A DNA stretch of 64,000 bases, taken from contig JAGDYV010000030.1 in assembly GCA_049116495.1 (NCBI GenBank), forward strand, positions 1-64,000, written 5' to 3'. This stretch comes from CAJQQK01 sp049116495. Lineage in GTDB: Bacteria; Pseudomonadota; Alphaproteobacteria; Rhizobiales; Hyphomicrobiaceae. The notes beneath the pieces are model-generated. The model worked only from the letters and a program-made list of their open reading frames with translations. It was not told where the DNA came from and did no database searches. Positions 8,185-15,569 of this stretch are shown one piece after another. Numbering within the stretch: position 1 is the stretch's first letter; every line of letters starts with the position of its first letter. A program made the translations under genes and the position numbers.

Positions 8185-9915
8185 ATGAATGAGAGCAGGC
8201 GAATTCGCGGCGGCAATTTGCTGGCCCGCGCGCTGCATGAGAAGGGTGTTGATCACGTCTTCACTCTCGCAGGTGGTTTTTGCAATCCGGCACTCGAAGG
8301 GTTCATGGAACGCCAAATGCCCGTCATCAACTGTCCTCACGAACAGATCGCCGGCCATTTGGCAGACGGGCATACGCGAGTGACACGCAAGCCCGCGGTT
8401 TGTCTCGTCGGGCCGGAGGGCTTCGCCAATGCCGTGCCGGCCATCATGGAGGCGTGGGGAGAACGCTCACCGGTGATCTTCATAACGGGCTCAAGCACCC
8501 TCAAGCGGCAAGGCGCGGGGGGCTTCAAAGAAATTGACGACGTTGCCATCGCCGCCCCACTGACGAAATACTCAGCAAGTGTCACGGACGGCGAGCGAAT
8601 TGGCGAGTTTGTCGATCGAGCCTGGAAGATTGCAACCAGCGGTTACCCAGGCCCGGTACATCTCAGTGTGCCCGTCGATATAATGTTCTCATCGTTTGAT
8701 GAACATGCCGGACGCGATGAGCGCCCCTTCAAACGCATCGACAAACCAGCACCACGCGCCTGGCCAGACCCACGCGATCTCAACCCGCTGCTTGAACGGA
8801 TTGCGAGTGCGAAGCACCCGATATTGATCGGCGGTCACGGAGTCTGGTGGTCAAAGAACGAAGATAAGCTGCAAGCAGCAGGTCAGAAACTAAACATCCC
8901 TGTTTTCAACGTGCCTTACCATCAAAAGCTGATGGCTGAAGACAGTGCGCCCTACATGGGACTTGCCGATGTGCATCAATATCCGCCGTCGGAATACGCG
9001 CTGCAGAACTGTGACGTAGCCATCATGGTCGGTGGCCGGCTCGATAACCAGATGAACTTCGGCAATCCACCGCTCTTTCCCGACACCTGCCATCTGGTGT
9101 GCGTGAACGGTTCCCACGAAGAATTGGAATTCAACCGGTCTGCCGATGATGTCCTTCTCAGCGATCCTGGTGCCTTCTTTGATGCACTGATGAGCCTAGA
9201 TCCTTTCGACAAGAGCTGGTTTGATGCCAACAAAACCAAACGCGGAGAATGGGTCGAGAAGACCCTTGCTGATCTTGCAATAGAGACCGCAGCAGGTGAA
9301 ACGGCCGGTGACAAGATTCATCCATTGCAGCTTGCGCTTGATGTCAACGCTGGACTTGGCGAAAGCGATTGGCTGGTATTCGATGGCGGCAACACGCACT
9401 TCTGGTCGGAAATCGCAGTCAACGTATCGGGCTGGCAGGGCGGGAAGCTTGCACGCATCATGCATCCGGGCTCCTACAGTCTACTCGGGGTCGGGGTATC
9501 GTTGGCCTTGTCGGCAAAGAATACGAACCCAGAATCGACCGTCGTCCTCATCAGCGGCGACGGCGCATTCTTGTCAGGTGGCCTAGGTATTGAAACCGCA
9601 TTTCAGGAAAAGACGCCGATTGTTGTGGTGATCGACAACAATGGCGGGCTGGATTGTATCTCACAGCAGCAGGAGCGCTTGTTCGAGAACGGCAAGCACT
9701 TTGCAACAGACTTTCGCGATATTCCGTTCCACGGCCTGTTCAACGGACTTGGTGGGTACGGCGAACTTGTCGAATCGCGCGACCAATTGGGGCCAGCATT
9801 GAAGCGCGCCATCGCCAGTGGCAAACCAGCTTGCCTGAACGTCAAGGCCAAAGGTGTGATTAGTCCGATCGTGCTGGCGACAACCAATAAGCGCGACAAA
9901 GCATCAATCGAATAG
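8185..9915 (+). CDS. ThDP-dependent decarboxylase/lyase (acetolactate synthase superfamily)
   Basis: A 576-residue protein with the three-domain layout of thiamine-diphosphate enzymes such as acetolactate synthase, oxalyl-CoA decarboxylase, 2-hydroxyacyl-CoA lyase and sulfoacetaldehyde acetyltransferase. The catalytic Glu is in CPHEQIAGHLADG near residue 50, and the ThDP/Mg motif starts at SGDGAF and ends at DNNGG, around residues 450-480. The Glu argues against glyoxylate carboligase, which has Val there. The reaction cannot be fixed from sequence. Its position between three 2-oxoglutarate dioxygenases and a formate dehydrogenase makes a lyase releasing formyl-CoA or another one-carbon unit an attractive but unproven idea. 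Confidence 0.82.
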   Translation: MNESRRIRGGNLLARALHEKGVDHVFTLAGGFCNPALEGFMERQMPVINCPHEQIAGHLADGHTRVTRKPAVCLVGPEGFANAVPAIMEAWGERSPVIFITGSSTLKRQGAGGFKEIDDVAIAAPLTKYSASVTDGERIGEFVDRAWKIATSGYPGPVHLSVPVDIMFSSFDEHAGRDERPFKRIDKPAPRAWPDPRDLNPLLERIASAKHPILIGGHGVWWSKNEDKLQAAGQKLNIPVFNVPYHQKLMAEDSAPYMGLADVHQYPPSEYALQNCDVAIMVGGRLDNQMNFGNPPLFPDTCHLVCVNGSHEELEFNRSADDVLLSDPGAFFDALMSLDPFDKSWFDANKTKRGEWVEKTLADLAIETAAGETAGDKIHPLQLALDVNAGLGESDWLVFDGGNTHFWSEIAVNVSGWQGGKLARIMHPGSYSLLGVGVSLALSAKNTNPESTVVLISGDGAFLSGGLGIETAFQEKTPIVVVIDNNGGLDCISQQQERLFENGKHFATDFRDIPFHGLFNGLGGYGELVESRDQLGPALKRAIASGKPACLNVKAKGVISPIVLATTNKRDKASIE

Positions 9916-9927
9916 GGAGATCACAGG

Positions 9928-10278
9928 ATGGCGATCGTCTCATCACATACGCTAAACTCCGTAGATGGAACGCATGCCGCCGGAATTGCCGTAACACTCC
10001 GCAAGCTCGGTTCCACCGACGCGTCTGCCATTGTATTTCAAACCGCAACGGACGACGGCGGACGGTTTTCGGAAACGGTTGAAGACCCTGATGCGTCGGC
10101 GACATACGAACTGATCTTTGAAACCGGAAACTACTTTGCCATCAACGCCCAACAATCGGCGCGGCCTCAGTTTCTGAGTGACGTCGTAATTCGTCTCAAA
10201 ATGCCTGACCCCGACGAACGTTACCATCTCCCTTTGATGCTGGCGCCGAACAGCTATTCGGTCTGGTGGTCCAGTTAG
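9928..10278 (+). CDS. Transthyretin-like / hydroxyisourate hydrolase-like protein
   Basis: A 116-residue protein of the transthyretin/5-hydroxyisourate hydrolase fold. It has the N-terminal His (SSHTLNSVDG), Arg in DDGGRF, and RYHLPLMLAP near the end. The signature C-terminal YRGS of true HIU hydrolases is replaced by SVWWSS, so only the last Ser is kept. It may be a hydrolase with shifted substrate or a non-enzymatic relative. It begins 12 bp after the ThDP gene and is probably in the same operon. No other purine-catabolic gene is certain nearby, although the M20 amidase at 2937-4190 could be one. Confidence 0.75.
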   Translation: MAIVSSHTLNSVDGTHAAGIAVTLRKLGSTDASAIVFQTATDDGGRFSETVEDPDASATYELIFETGNYFAINAQQSARPQFLSDVVIRLKMPDPDERYHLPLMLAPNSYSVWWSS

Positions 10279-10286
10279 CGCCCGCG

Positions 10287-10661
10287 CTACGGAGCAAAGG
10301 CGTAGAAGTCTGCAATGCCGTACACAATCCGTCCGGCAACATAGGCGGCAAATATCAAACAAATCAGCCCAAACAGAGTTTCCGACCAGAATCGAGCCCA
10401 CATGCGAATACTATAAATATCGTAGAATCGAATCTTCCAGTGCGGATCGGTTAGCCATCCCACCAGCCCCAACAAGAGCGTTAATGGCAACAACCACGAG
10501 ACACTTGATTGATTGAACCCTAACAGAGCGGCGAATGCCAGAAATCCAAATTGAGCGGCCGTACTGATCATCGTCAATGTCATTTTGTTTGCGGCCGTCG
10601 CTGTGATGAACTTTGGACCGCTTCGACACCTCATCGTTTCGACATTGGCACTTTTCACCAT
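10287..10661 (-). CDS. Hypothetical small membrane protein
   Basis: A 124-residue protein not recognised as a named family. Residues from about 28 contain three hydrophobic stretches separated by polar loops, with aromatic-rich WKIRFYDIYSIRMWARFW between the second and third. It is probably an inner-membrane protein. The start is uncertain: the ATG at 10661 lacks a clear ribosome-binding site, and a later ATG just before the first hydrophobic segment is possible. It converges on the transthyretin-like gene with 8 bp between stop codons. Confidence 0.55.
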   Translation of the reverse strand: MVKSANVETMRCRSGPKFITATAANKMTLTMISTAAQFGFLAFAALLGFNQSSVSWLLPLTLLLGLVGWLTDPHWKIRFYDIYSIRMWARFWSETLFGLICLIFAAYVAGRIVYGIADFYAFAP

Positions 10662-10872
10662 GACAAATTGACGTCGTGGCCAAATTCGCTTGGCGAGCGC
10701 ATACCGGATACAAGAAGGTCGCCATCAGTCAGCGAAAATATAGATGACGATCCGTTCCGCAACTACTAATGTTCGATCGTTCTCCCCCTAGTCGTCAATC
10801 TCCATCGAGCGGTGGCACCGAAACCTTGGCACAGGAGGTAAATCGCTAACTTGGCCATTGGTGTATTTAATC

Positions 10873-10882
10873 TGGTATACCA
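10873..10882. promoter_or_regulatory. GntR-type palindromic operator upstream of formate dehydrogenase
   Basis: TGGTATACCA is a perfect 10-bp palindrome in an AT-rich stretch about 130 bp before the formate dehydrogenase beta gene. It resembles operators of FadR/FCD-type GntR regulators. No regulator gene is adjacent. The surrounding gap (10662-11010) shows no supportable gene. Confidence 0.4.
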
Positions 10883-11010
10883 AATATGTGACTGGCAAGC
10901 ACACATCAAAACGTCTAGCGTCGGTATCTTCCAGAGCTGCTTCCAGAGTTTTAACGGAGACTTCATGTTCGAGTACACAATCTCACGGTTAACGCGTGAG
11001 GCTCATTGCG

Positions 11011-12726
11011 ATGAATGACGCAGTTGGAGGCGACGGATCGGGCCGTGGCGCCGGACGAATTCACCCTGGTTCTGGGCGGCGCAAGGCGCCAATGTTCCCA
11101 AAGGGACGACTTTTGCTGGCAGCAGAAACGGAAGCCGTTCGTTCGCTGCTCGGCGATCGCGAGGTGCAACGTGATGAATTGATCGAATATTTGCATCTTA
11201 TCCAAGACAGTGAAGGTTGCCTGCCGGCCAGCCATATGCACGCCCTCGCTGACATCATGGGGCTCGCCATGGCGGAGGTCTATGAGGTGGCGTCCTTTTA
11301 TGCGCACTTCGATATCGTACGTGATGGTGAAGCACAGCCCGCTCCGGTGACCATTCGTGTTTGCGAGTCATTGAGCTGCGAACTTGCAGGAAGCGAAGCC
11401 CTGATCGCTGCGCTTGAGGCAGATGCCAATGCGGATGTCCGCGTTCTGCGCGCACCTTGCATGGGACGTTGCGCGACAGCACCTGTTTGCGAAGTTGGTC
11501 ATCACCACGTTGATCGCGCAACGCCTAAACAAGTCGCAAGCGTGATTGAAAACAAGCATTTCCACGCTGACGTTCCGGACTACGAGAGTTTTGAGGCCTA
11601 TCGCGGCAACGGTGGCTACGAGATTCTGCTTGCCTGCACATCCGGAGATCGCTCGGTCGACGATGTCATTACAGTTCTTTCCGATGGCGGGCTCCGCGGG
11701 CTTGGTGGCGCTGGCTTTCCAACCGGCCGCAAGTGGGGCTTCGTGCGCGCGGCACCGCAGCCACGGCTCATGGCTGTCAACGCCGATGAAGGTGAAGTCG
11801 GCACTTTCAAGGATCGCCACTACCTGGAAACCAAGCCGCACCAATTCCTTGAGGGGATGCTGGTCGGTGCCTGGGCGGTTGAGGCCGAAGCCGTCTATCT
11901 CTATCTGCGTGACGAATATCCGGCGGCGCGCGAAATCCTGCTCAAGGAGATCGCCAAGGTTGAAGCGGCGGGTTTATCGAACCACACAAAGATAATTCTG
12001 CGGCGTGGCGCGGGAGCCTATATTTGTGGCGAAGAGTCGGCGATGCTTGAAAGTATTGAAGGCAAACGTGGGTTGCCACGGCACCGCCCGCCGTATGTCG
12101 CACAAGTCGGCATTTTCGGACGCCCGACCCTGGTCAATAATGTCGAAACACTGTACTGGATCCCCGAGATCCTGAGAAACGGTGCGGATTGGTTTGCGAG
12201 CAAGGGCAAGAATGGCGCACAGGGTTTGCGTTCGTATTCAGTGTCGGGTCGTGTCAAGAAACCGGGCGTCGTCCTGGTCGCAGCCGGCACAACCGCCGCA
12301 GAGTTGATCGACCACTGCGGCGGCATGCTCGACGGGCACAAATTCAAAGGTTATCTGCCTGGTGGGGCTTCGGGTGGTATCCTGCCTGCATCGATGGCGG
12401 ACATCCCGCTTGACTTCGGACAGCTTGAAAAGCACGGATGCTTCGTTGGATCCCACGCCGTCGTCATCCTTTCCGATCAGGATGACACCAAGGCTGTAGC
12501 CCTCAATCTCATGAAATTCTTCGAAGATGAAAGTTGCGGGCAATGTACGCCCTGCCGCAATGGCACCGAGAAAGCAGTCAAGCTGATGACTGAACCAAAT
12601 TGGGATGGCGATCTACTAGAAGAATTGTCAAATGTCATGGCCGATGCCTCGATCTGCGGGCTCGGCCAGGCCGCGCCAAACCCGTTGCGCAGCGTGATTA
12701 AGTTTTTCCCAGAGGATCTCGCATGA
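11011..12726 (+). CDS. fdh1B: NAD-dependent formate dehydrogenase beta subunit (NuoE-NuoF fusion)
   Basis: A 571-residue fusion. Residues ~20-180 are NuoE/FdsG-like with a [2Fe-2S] cysteine set (CESLSC and CMGRC). The rest is NuoF/FdsB-like, with a glycine-rich GLRGLGGAGFPTGRKW NAD/FMN region and a [4Fe-4S] motif ESCGQCTPCRNG. It passes electrons between formate oxidation in the alpha subunit and NAD in the cytoplasm. The fused layout and length match the beta subunit of the W-dependent Methylorubrum extorquens FDH1. The ATG at 11011 is preceded by GAGG at 9 nt; a GTG 15 bp upstream is possible. Its stop overlaps the alpha subunit start (ATGA), indicating translational coupling. Confidence 0.92.
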   Translation: MNDAVGGDGSGRGAGRIHPGSGRRKAPMFPKGRLLLAAETEAVRSLLGDREVQRDELIEYLHLIQDSEGCLPASHMHALADIMGLAMAEVYEVASFYAHFDIVRDGEAQPAPVTIRVCESLSCELAGSEALIAALEADANADVRVLRAPCMGRCATAPVCEVGHHHVDRATPKQVASVIENKHFHADVPDYESFEAYRGNGGYEILLACTSGDRSVDDVITVLSDGGLRGLGGAGFPTGRKWGFVRAAPQPRLMAVNADEGEVGTFKDRHYLETKPHQFLEGMLVGAWAVEAEAVYLYLRDEYPAAREILLKEIAKVEAAGLSNHTKIILRRGAGAYICGEESAMLESIEGKRGLPRHRPPYVAQVGIFGRPTLVNNVETLYWIPEILRNGADWFASKGKNGAQGLRSYSVSGRVKKPGVVLVAAGTTAAELIDHCGGMLDGHKFKGYLPGGASGGILPASMADIPLDFGQLEKHGCFVGSHAVVILSDQDDTKAVALNLMKFFEDESCGQCTPCRNGTEKAVKLMTEPNWDGDLLEELSNVMADASICGLGQAAPNPLRSVIKFFPEDLA

Positions 12727-15503
12727 CCAAGATCACGTTTGAACTGGACGGTGCGCCAGTCGAAGCGGAAGAAGGCGAGTCGATTTGGCAGGTCGCCAAA
12801 CGTGTCGGGACAACGATCCCGCATCTATGTTGGCAACCGGAGAAAGGCTATCGGGCCGATGGCAACTGTCGTGCCTGCATGGTCGAGGTCGAAGGCGAAC
12901 GGACTTTGGCAGCCTCATGCGTGCGTATGCCCGCCGAGGGCATGAAGGTAAAAACGGCAACGGAACGGGCGAAAAAATCACGCGACATGGTCTTCGAACT
13001 GCTACTTGCAGATCAACCCGAGCGAGACCAGGCGCATGATCCGGAATCGAAATTTTGGAACTGGATCGATGATATGGGTGTGTCGTCAACAAGCCGGTTA
13101 CCCAAGCGCGATAAGGTTGAGACGGATCGCACGCACGCAGCAATCGCAGTCAATCTGGATGCATGCATTCATTGCAATTTGTGTGTCCGGGCGTGTCGTG
13201 AGGTCCAGGTCAACGACGTGATCGGAATGGCCTATCGCGGCAATGGCTCAAAGATCGTGTTCGACTTCGATAACGGCATGGGCGAGAGCACTTGCGTGGC
13301 GTGCGGCGAATGCGTACAAGCCTGTCCGACTGGTGCTCTCATGGAAGCCAATCTCGTCAATGCAAAAAATGTGCGCACGGAGTTCCCCGAAAGCACCGTG
13401 AACTCGCTATGCCCTTACTGCGGCGTTGGCTGCCAGACCAAGGTTCACGTCAAGGAAAATAAAATCCTGCATATTGACGGTGCCGACGGCCCAGCCAACG
13501 ATAATCGGCTCTGCGTCAAAGGTCGCTTCGGTTTCGATTACATCCATCATGCTGACAGACTGACGATGCCACTCATTCGTCGTGATGATGCGCCGGCGAA
13601 GACCGGCAACGTTCAAATCCGGCGAGACGAGATTTCGACGTACTTCCGCGAGGCAAGCTGGGATGAAGCCTTGGAGAAGGCTGCATCAGGTCTCAAGACC
13701 GTCCACGGCCGGGAAGGTGGCAAGGGCATTGCCGGCTTTGGTTCGGCGAAGTGTTCAAATGAAGAGGCCTACCTTTTTCAGAAGCTGATCCGGCAAGGCT
13801 TCGAAACCAATAACGTCGATCATTGTACACGGTTGTGCCACGCCTCGTCGGTCGCAGCATTGATGGAAGGACTGAATTCTGGGGCCGTGACGGCACCGTT
13901 CACAGCGGCGGCTGATGCCGATTGCATCATCGTCATTGGTGCTCGCCCTGCCGAGAACCATCCTGTGGCAGCCACCTTCCTGAAGAATGCAGCCAAGCGT
14001 GGTGCGCATCTCATTGTCATGGATCCACGCGGTCAGAACCAGGGCATCGCACGCCATGCCTCGCAAGTGCTGCAGTTCAAACCCGGTCGCGACGTCGCGC
14101 TATTGAACGCAATGCTGCATACGATCATTACTGAAGAACTCTATGACGAACAGTACGTGCAGGCGAACACAGAAGGCTTCGCCGAACTGAAGGCCAACAT
14201 CGCCAACTTCCCACCAGAGAAAATGGCCGAAGTCTGTGGAATCGAAGCAGATACAATCAGGGCGGTAGCTCGAACCTACGCGCGCTCGGAAGCCTCGATA
14301 ATCTTCTGGGGAATGGGGATTTCACAGCATGTTCACGGCACCGACAACGCGCGCTGCCTGATTGCGCTGGCGCTGTCGACCGGACAGATCGGGCGTCCGG
14401 GAGCAGGCTTGCATCCACTTCGTGGGCAAAACAATGTGCAAGGCGCGTCAGATGCCGGCCTCATTCCAATGGTCTTCCCCGATTACAAGTCCGTTGAGGA
14501 CGACGAGATTCGTAAGGCCTACGAGGATTTTTGGGGCGCCGCGCTGCCGCCTAAGAAGGGCCTAACCGTCGTTGAAATCATGGACGCCATCCATGCGGAC
14601 GAGATCAAGGCAATGTATGTGCTCGGCGAGAACCCGGCGATGTCGGATCCGGACCAGCATCACGCGCGCGCAGCGCTTGCCAAGCTTGAGCATCTCGTCG
14701 TGCAGGACATCTTTTTGACCGAAACCGCATGGCATGCCGACGTCATTTTGCCTGCGACCGCACACGCGGAAAAATGGGGTACCTATACAAACACCAATCG
14801 CCAGGTGCAGATGGCACGTCCTGTTGTTGATCCGCCAGGTCAGGCACGTCCGGACTGGGAGCTCATCACTGAACTTGCAAACCGCATTGGCCTTAACTGG
14901 CCCTACAAACACCCAAGCGAGGTGTTCACCGAGATGGCCGTGATGATGCCCTCTCTGAACAACATCACATGGGATCGGGTCGACCGTGAAAATGCCGTGA
15001 CATACCCTTGCGATGCACCCGATAAACCAGGCAATGACATCATCTTCGGTGATCGCTTTCCGACTTCGAGCGGACGCGCCAAGATCGTGCCAGCCGATGT
15101 GACACCACCGGACGAACTTCCCGACGAAAACTATCCGATGGTGTTGACGACGGGACGGCTACTTGAGCATTGGCATACTGGAACAATGACGCGGCGGGCA
15201 GCTAACCTGGATCTGTTGGAACCTGAAGCAATCGCCGGTTTGAACCGTCATGACATGACCCGCATGAATGTCGCGCCTGGCGATTTCGTTAAGATCGAAA
15301 CGCGGCGCGGCCATGTCATACTCAAGGCGCGACAGGATCGGGACGTACCCGAAGGCATGGTGTTTGTACCGTTCTGTTTCGCCGAAGCTGCGGCCAACAT
15401 CTTGACCAATCCGCAACTGGACCCGATGGGCAAGATACCCGAGTTCAAGTTCTGCGCGGCACGCATCGAACCCGCCAAGGGGCTTGTCGAAGCAGCCGAA
15501 TAG
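12723..15503 (+). CDS. fdh1A: NAD-dependent formate dehydrogenase alpha subunit (Mo/W-bis-MGD)
   Basis: A 926-residue catalytic subunit. From the N terminus: a [2Fe-2S] NuoG-like domain (CRACMVEV), two ferredoxin-like [4Fe-4S] sets (CIHCNLCVRAC and CVACGECVQAC), a further CPYCGVGC cluster, then the bis-MGD domain and a C-terminal molydopterin-binding domain. The metal ligand is Cys372 in TRLCHASS, followed by the conserved His; this position is selenocysteine in E. coli FdhF. It oxidises formate to CO2 and can in principle run in reverse. Domain order and partner resemble FDH1 of Methylorubrum, which prefers tungsten; whether this one uses W or Mo cannot be told. No accessory fdhD or molybdenum genes are in the window. 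Confidence 0.93.
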   Translation: MTKITFELDGAPVEAEEGESIWQVAKRVGTTIPHLCWQPEKGYRADGNCRACMVEVEGERTLAASCVRMPAEGMKVKTATERAKKSRDMVFELLLADQPERDQAHDPESKFWNWIDDMGVSSTSRLPKRDKVETDRTHAAIAVNLDACIHCNLCVRACREVQVNDVIGMAYRGNGSKIVFDFDNGMGESTCVACGECVQACPTGALMEANLVNAKNVRTEFPESTVNSLCPYCGVGCQTKVHVKENKILHIDGADGPANDNRLCVKGRFGFDYIHHADRLTMPLIRRDDAPAKTGNVQIRRDEISTYFREASWDEALEKAASGLKTVHGREGGKGIAGFGSAKCSNEEAYLFQKLIRQGFETNNVDHCTRLCHASSVAALMEGLNSGAVTAPFTAAADADCIIVIGARPAENHPVAATFLKNAAKRGAHLIVMDPRGQNQGIARHASQVLQFKPGRDVALLNAMLHTIITEELYDEQYVQANTEGFAELKANIANFPPEKMAEVCGIEADTIRAVARTYARSEASIIFWGMGISQHVHGTDNARCLIALALSTGQIGRPGAGLHPLRGQNNVQGASDAGLIPMVFPDYKSVEDDEIRKAYEDFWGAALPPKKGLTVVEIMDAIHADEIKAMYVLGENPAMSDPDQHHARAALAKLEHLVVQDIFLTETAWHADVILPATAHAEKWGTYTNTNRQVQMARPVVDPPGQARPDWELITELANRIGLNWPYKHPSEVFTEMAVMMPSLNNITWDRVDRENAVTYPCDAPDKPGNDIIFGDRFPTSSGRAKIVPADVTPPDELPDENYPMVLTTGRLLEHWHTGTMTRRAANLDLLEPEAIAGLNRHDMTRMNVAPGDFVKIETRRGHVILKARQDRDVPEGMVFVPFCFAEAAANILTNPQLDPMGKIPEFKFCAARIEPAKGLVEAAE

Positions 15504-15532
15504 TCCATTGTCGAACCGAACAGCGCGTCCGT

Positions 15533-15569
15533 CCAATGCTGAGATCGATCAAATCAATCTCAGCATTGG
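15533..15569. terminator. Bidirectional terminator-like hairpin between fdh1A and selD
   Basis: CCAATGCTGAGAT and its exact reverse complement form a 13-bp stem with an 11-nt loop between two converging genes. The right arm lies inside the last codons of the selD fusion. There is no long T run, so termination is inferred from position and stem strength. Confidence 0.5.

Noticed and set aside
8185..9915. Glyoxylate carboligase for the ThDP enzyme
   Set aside because: The catalytic Glu of ordinary ThDP enzymes is present (PHEQ), whereas glyoxylate carboligase has Val there.
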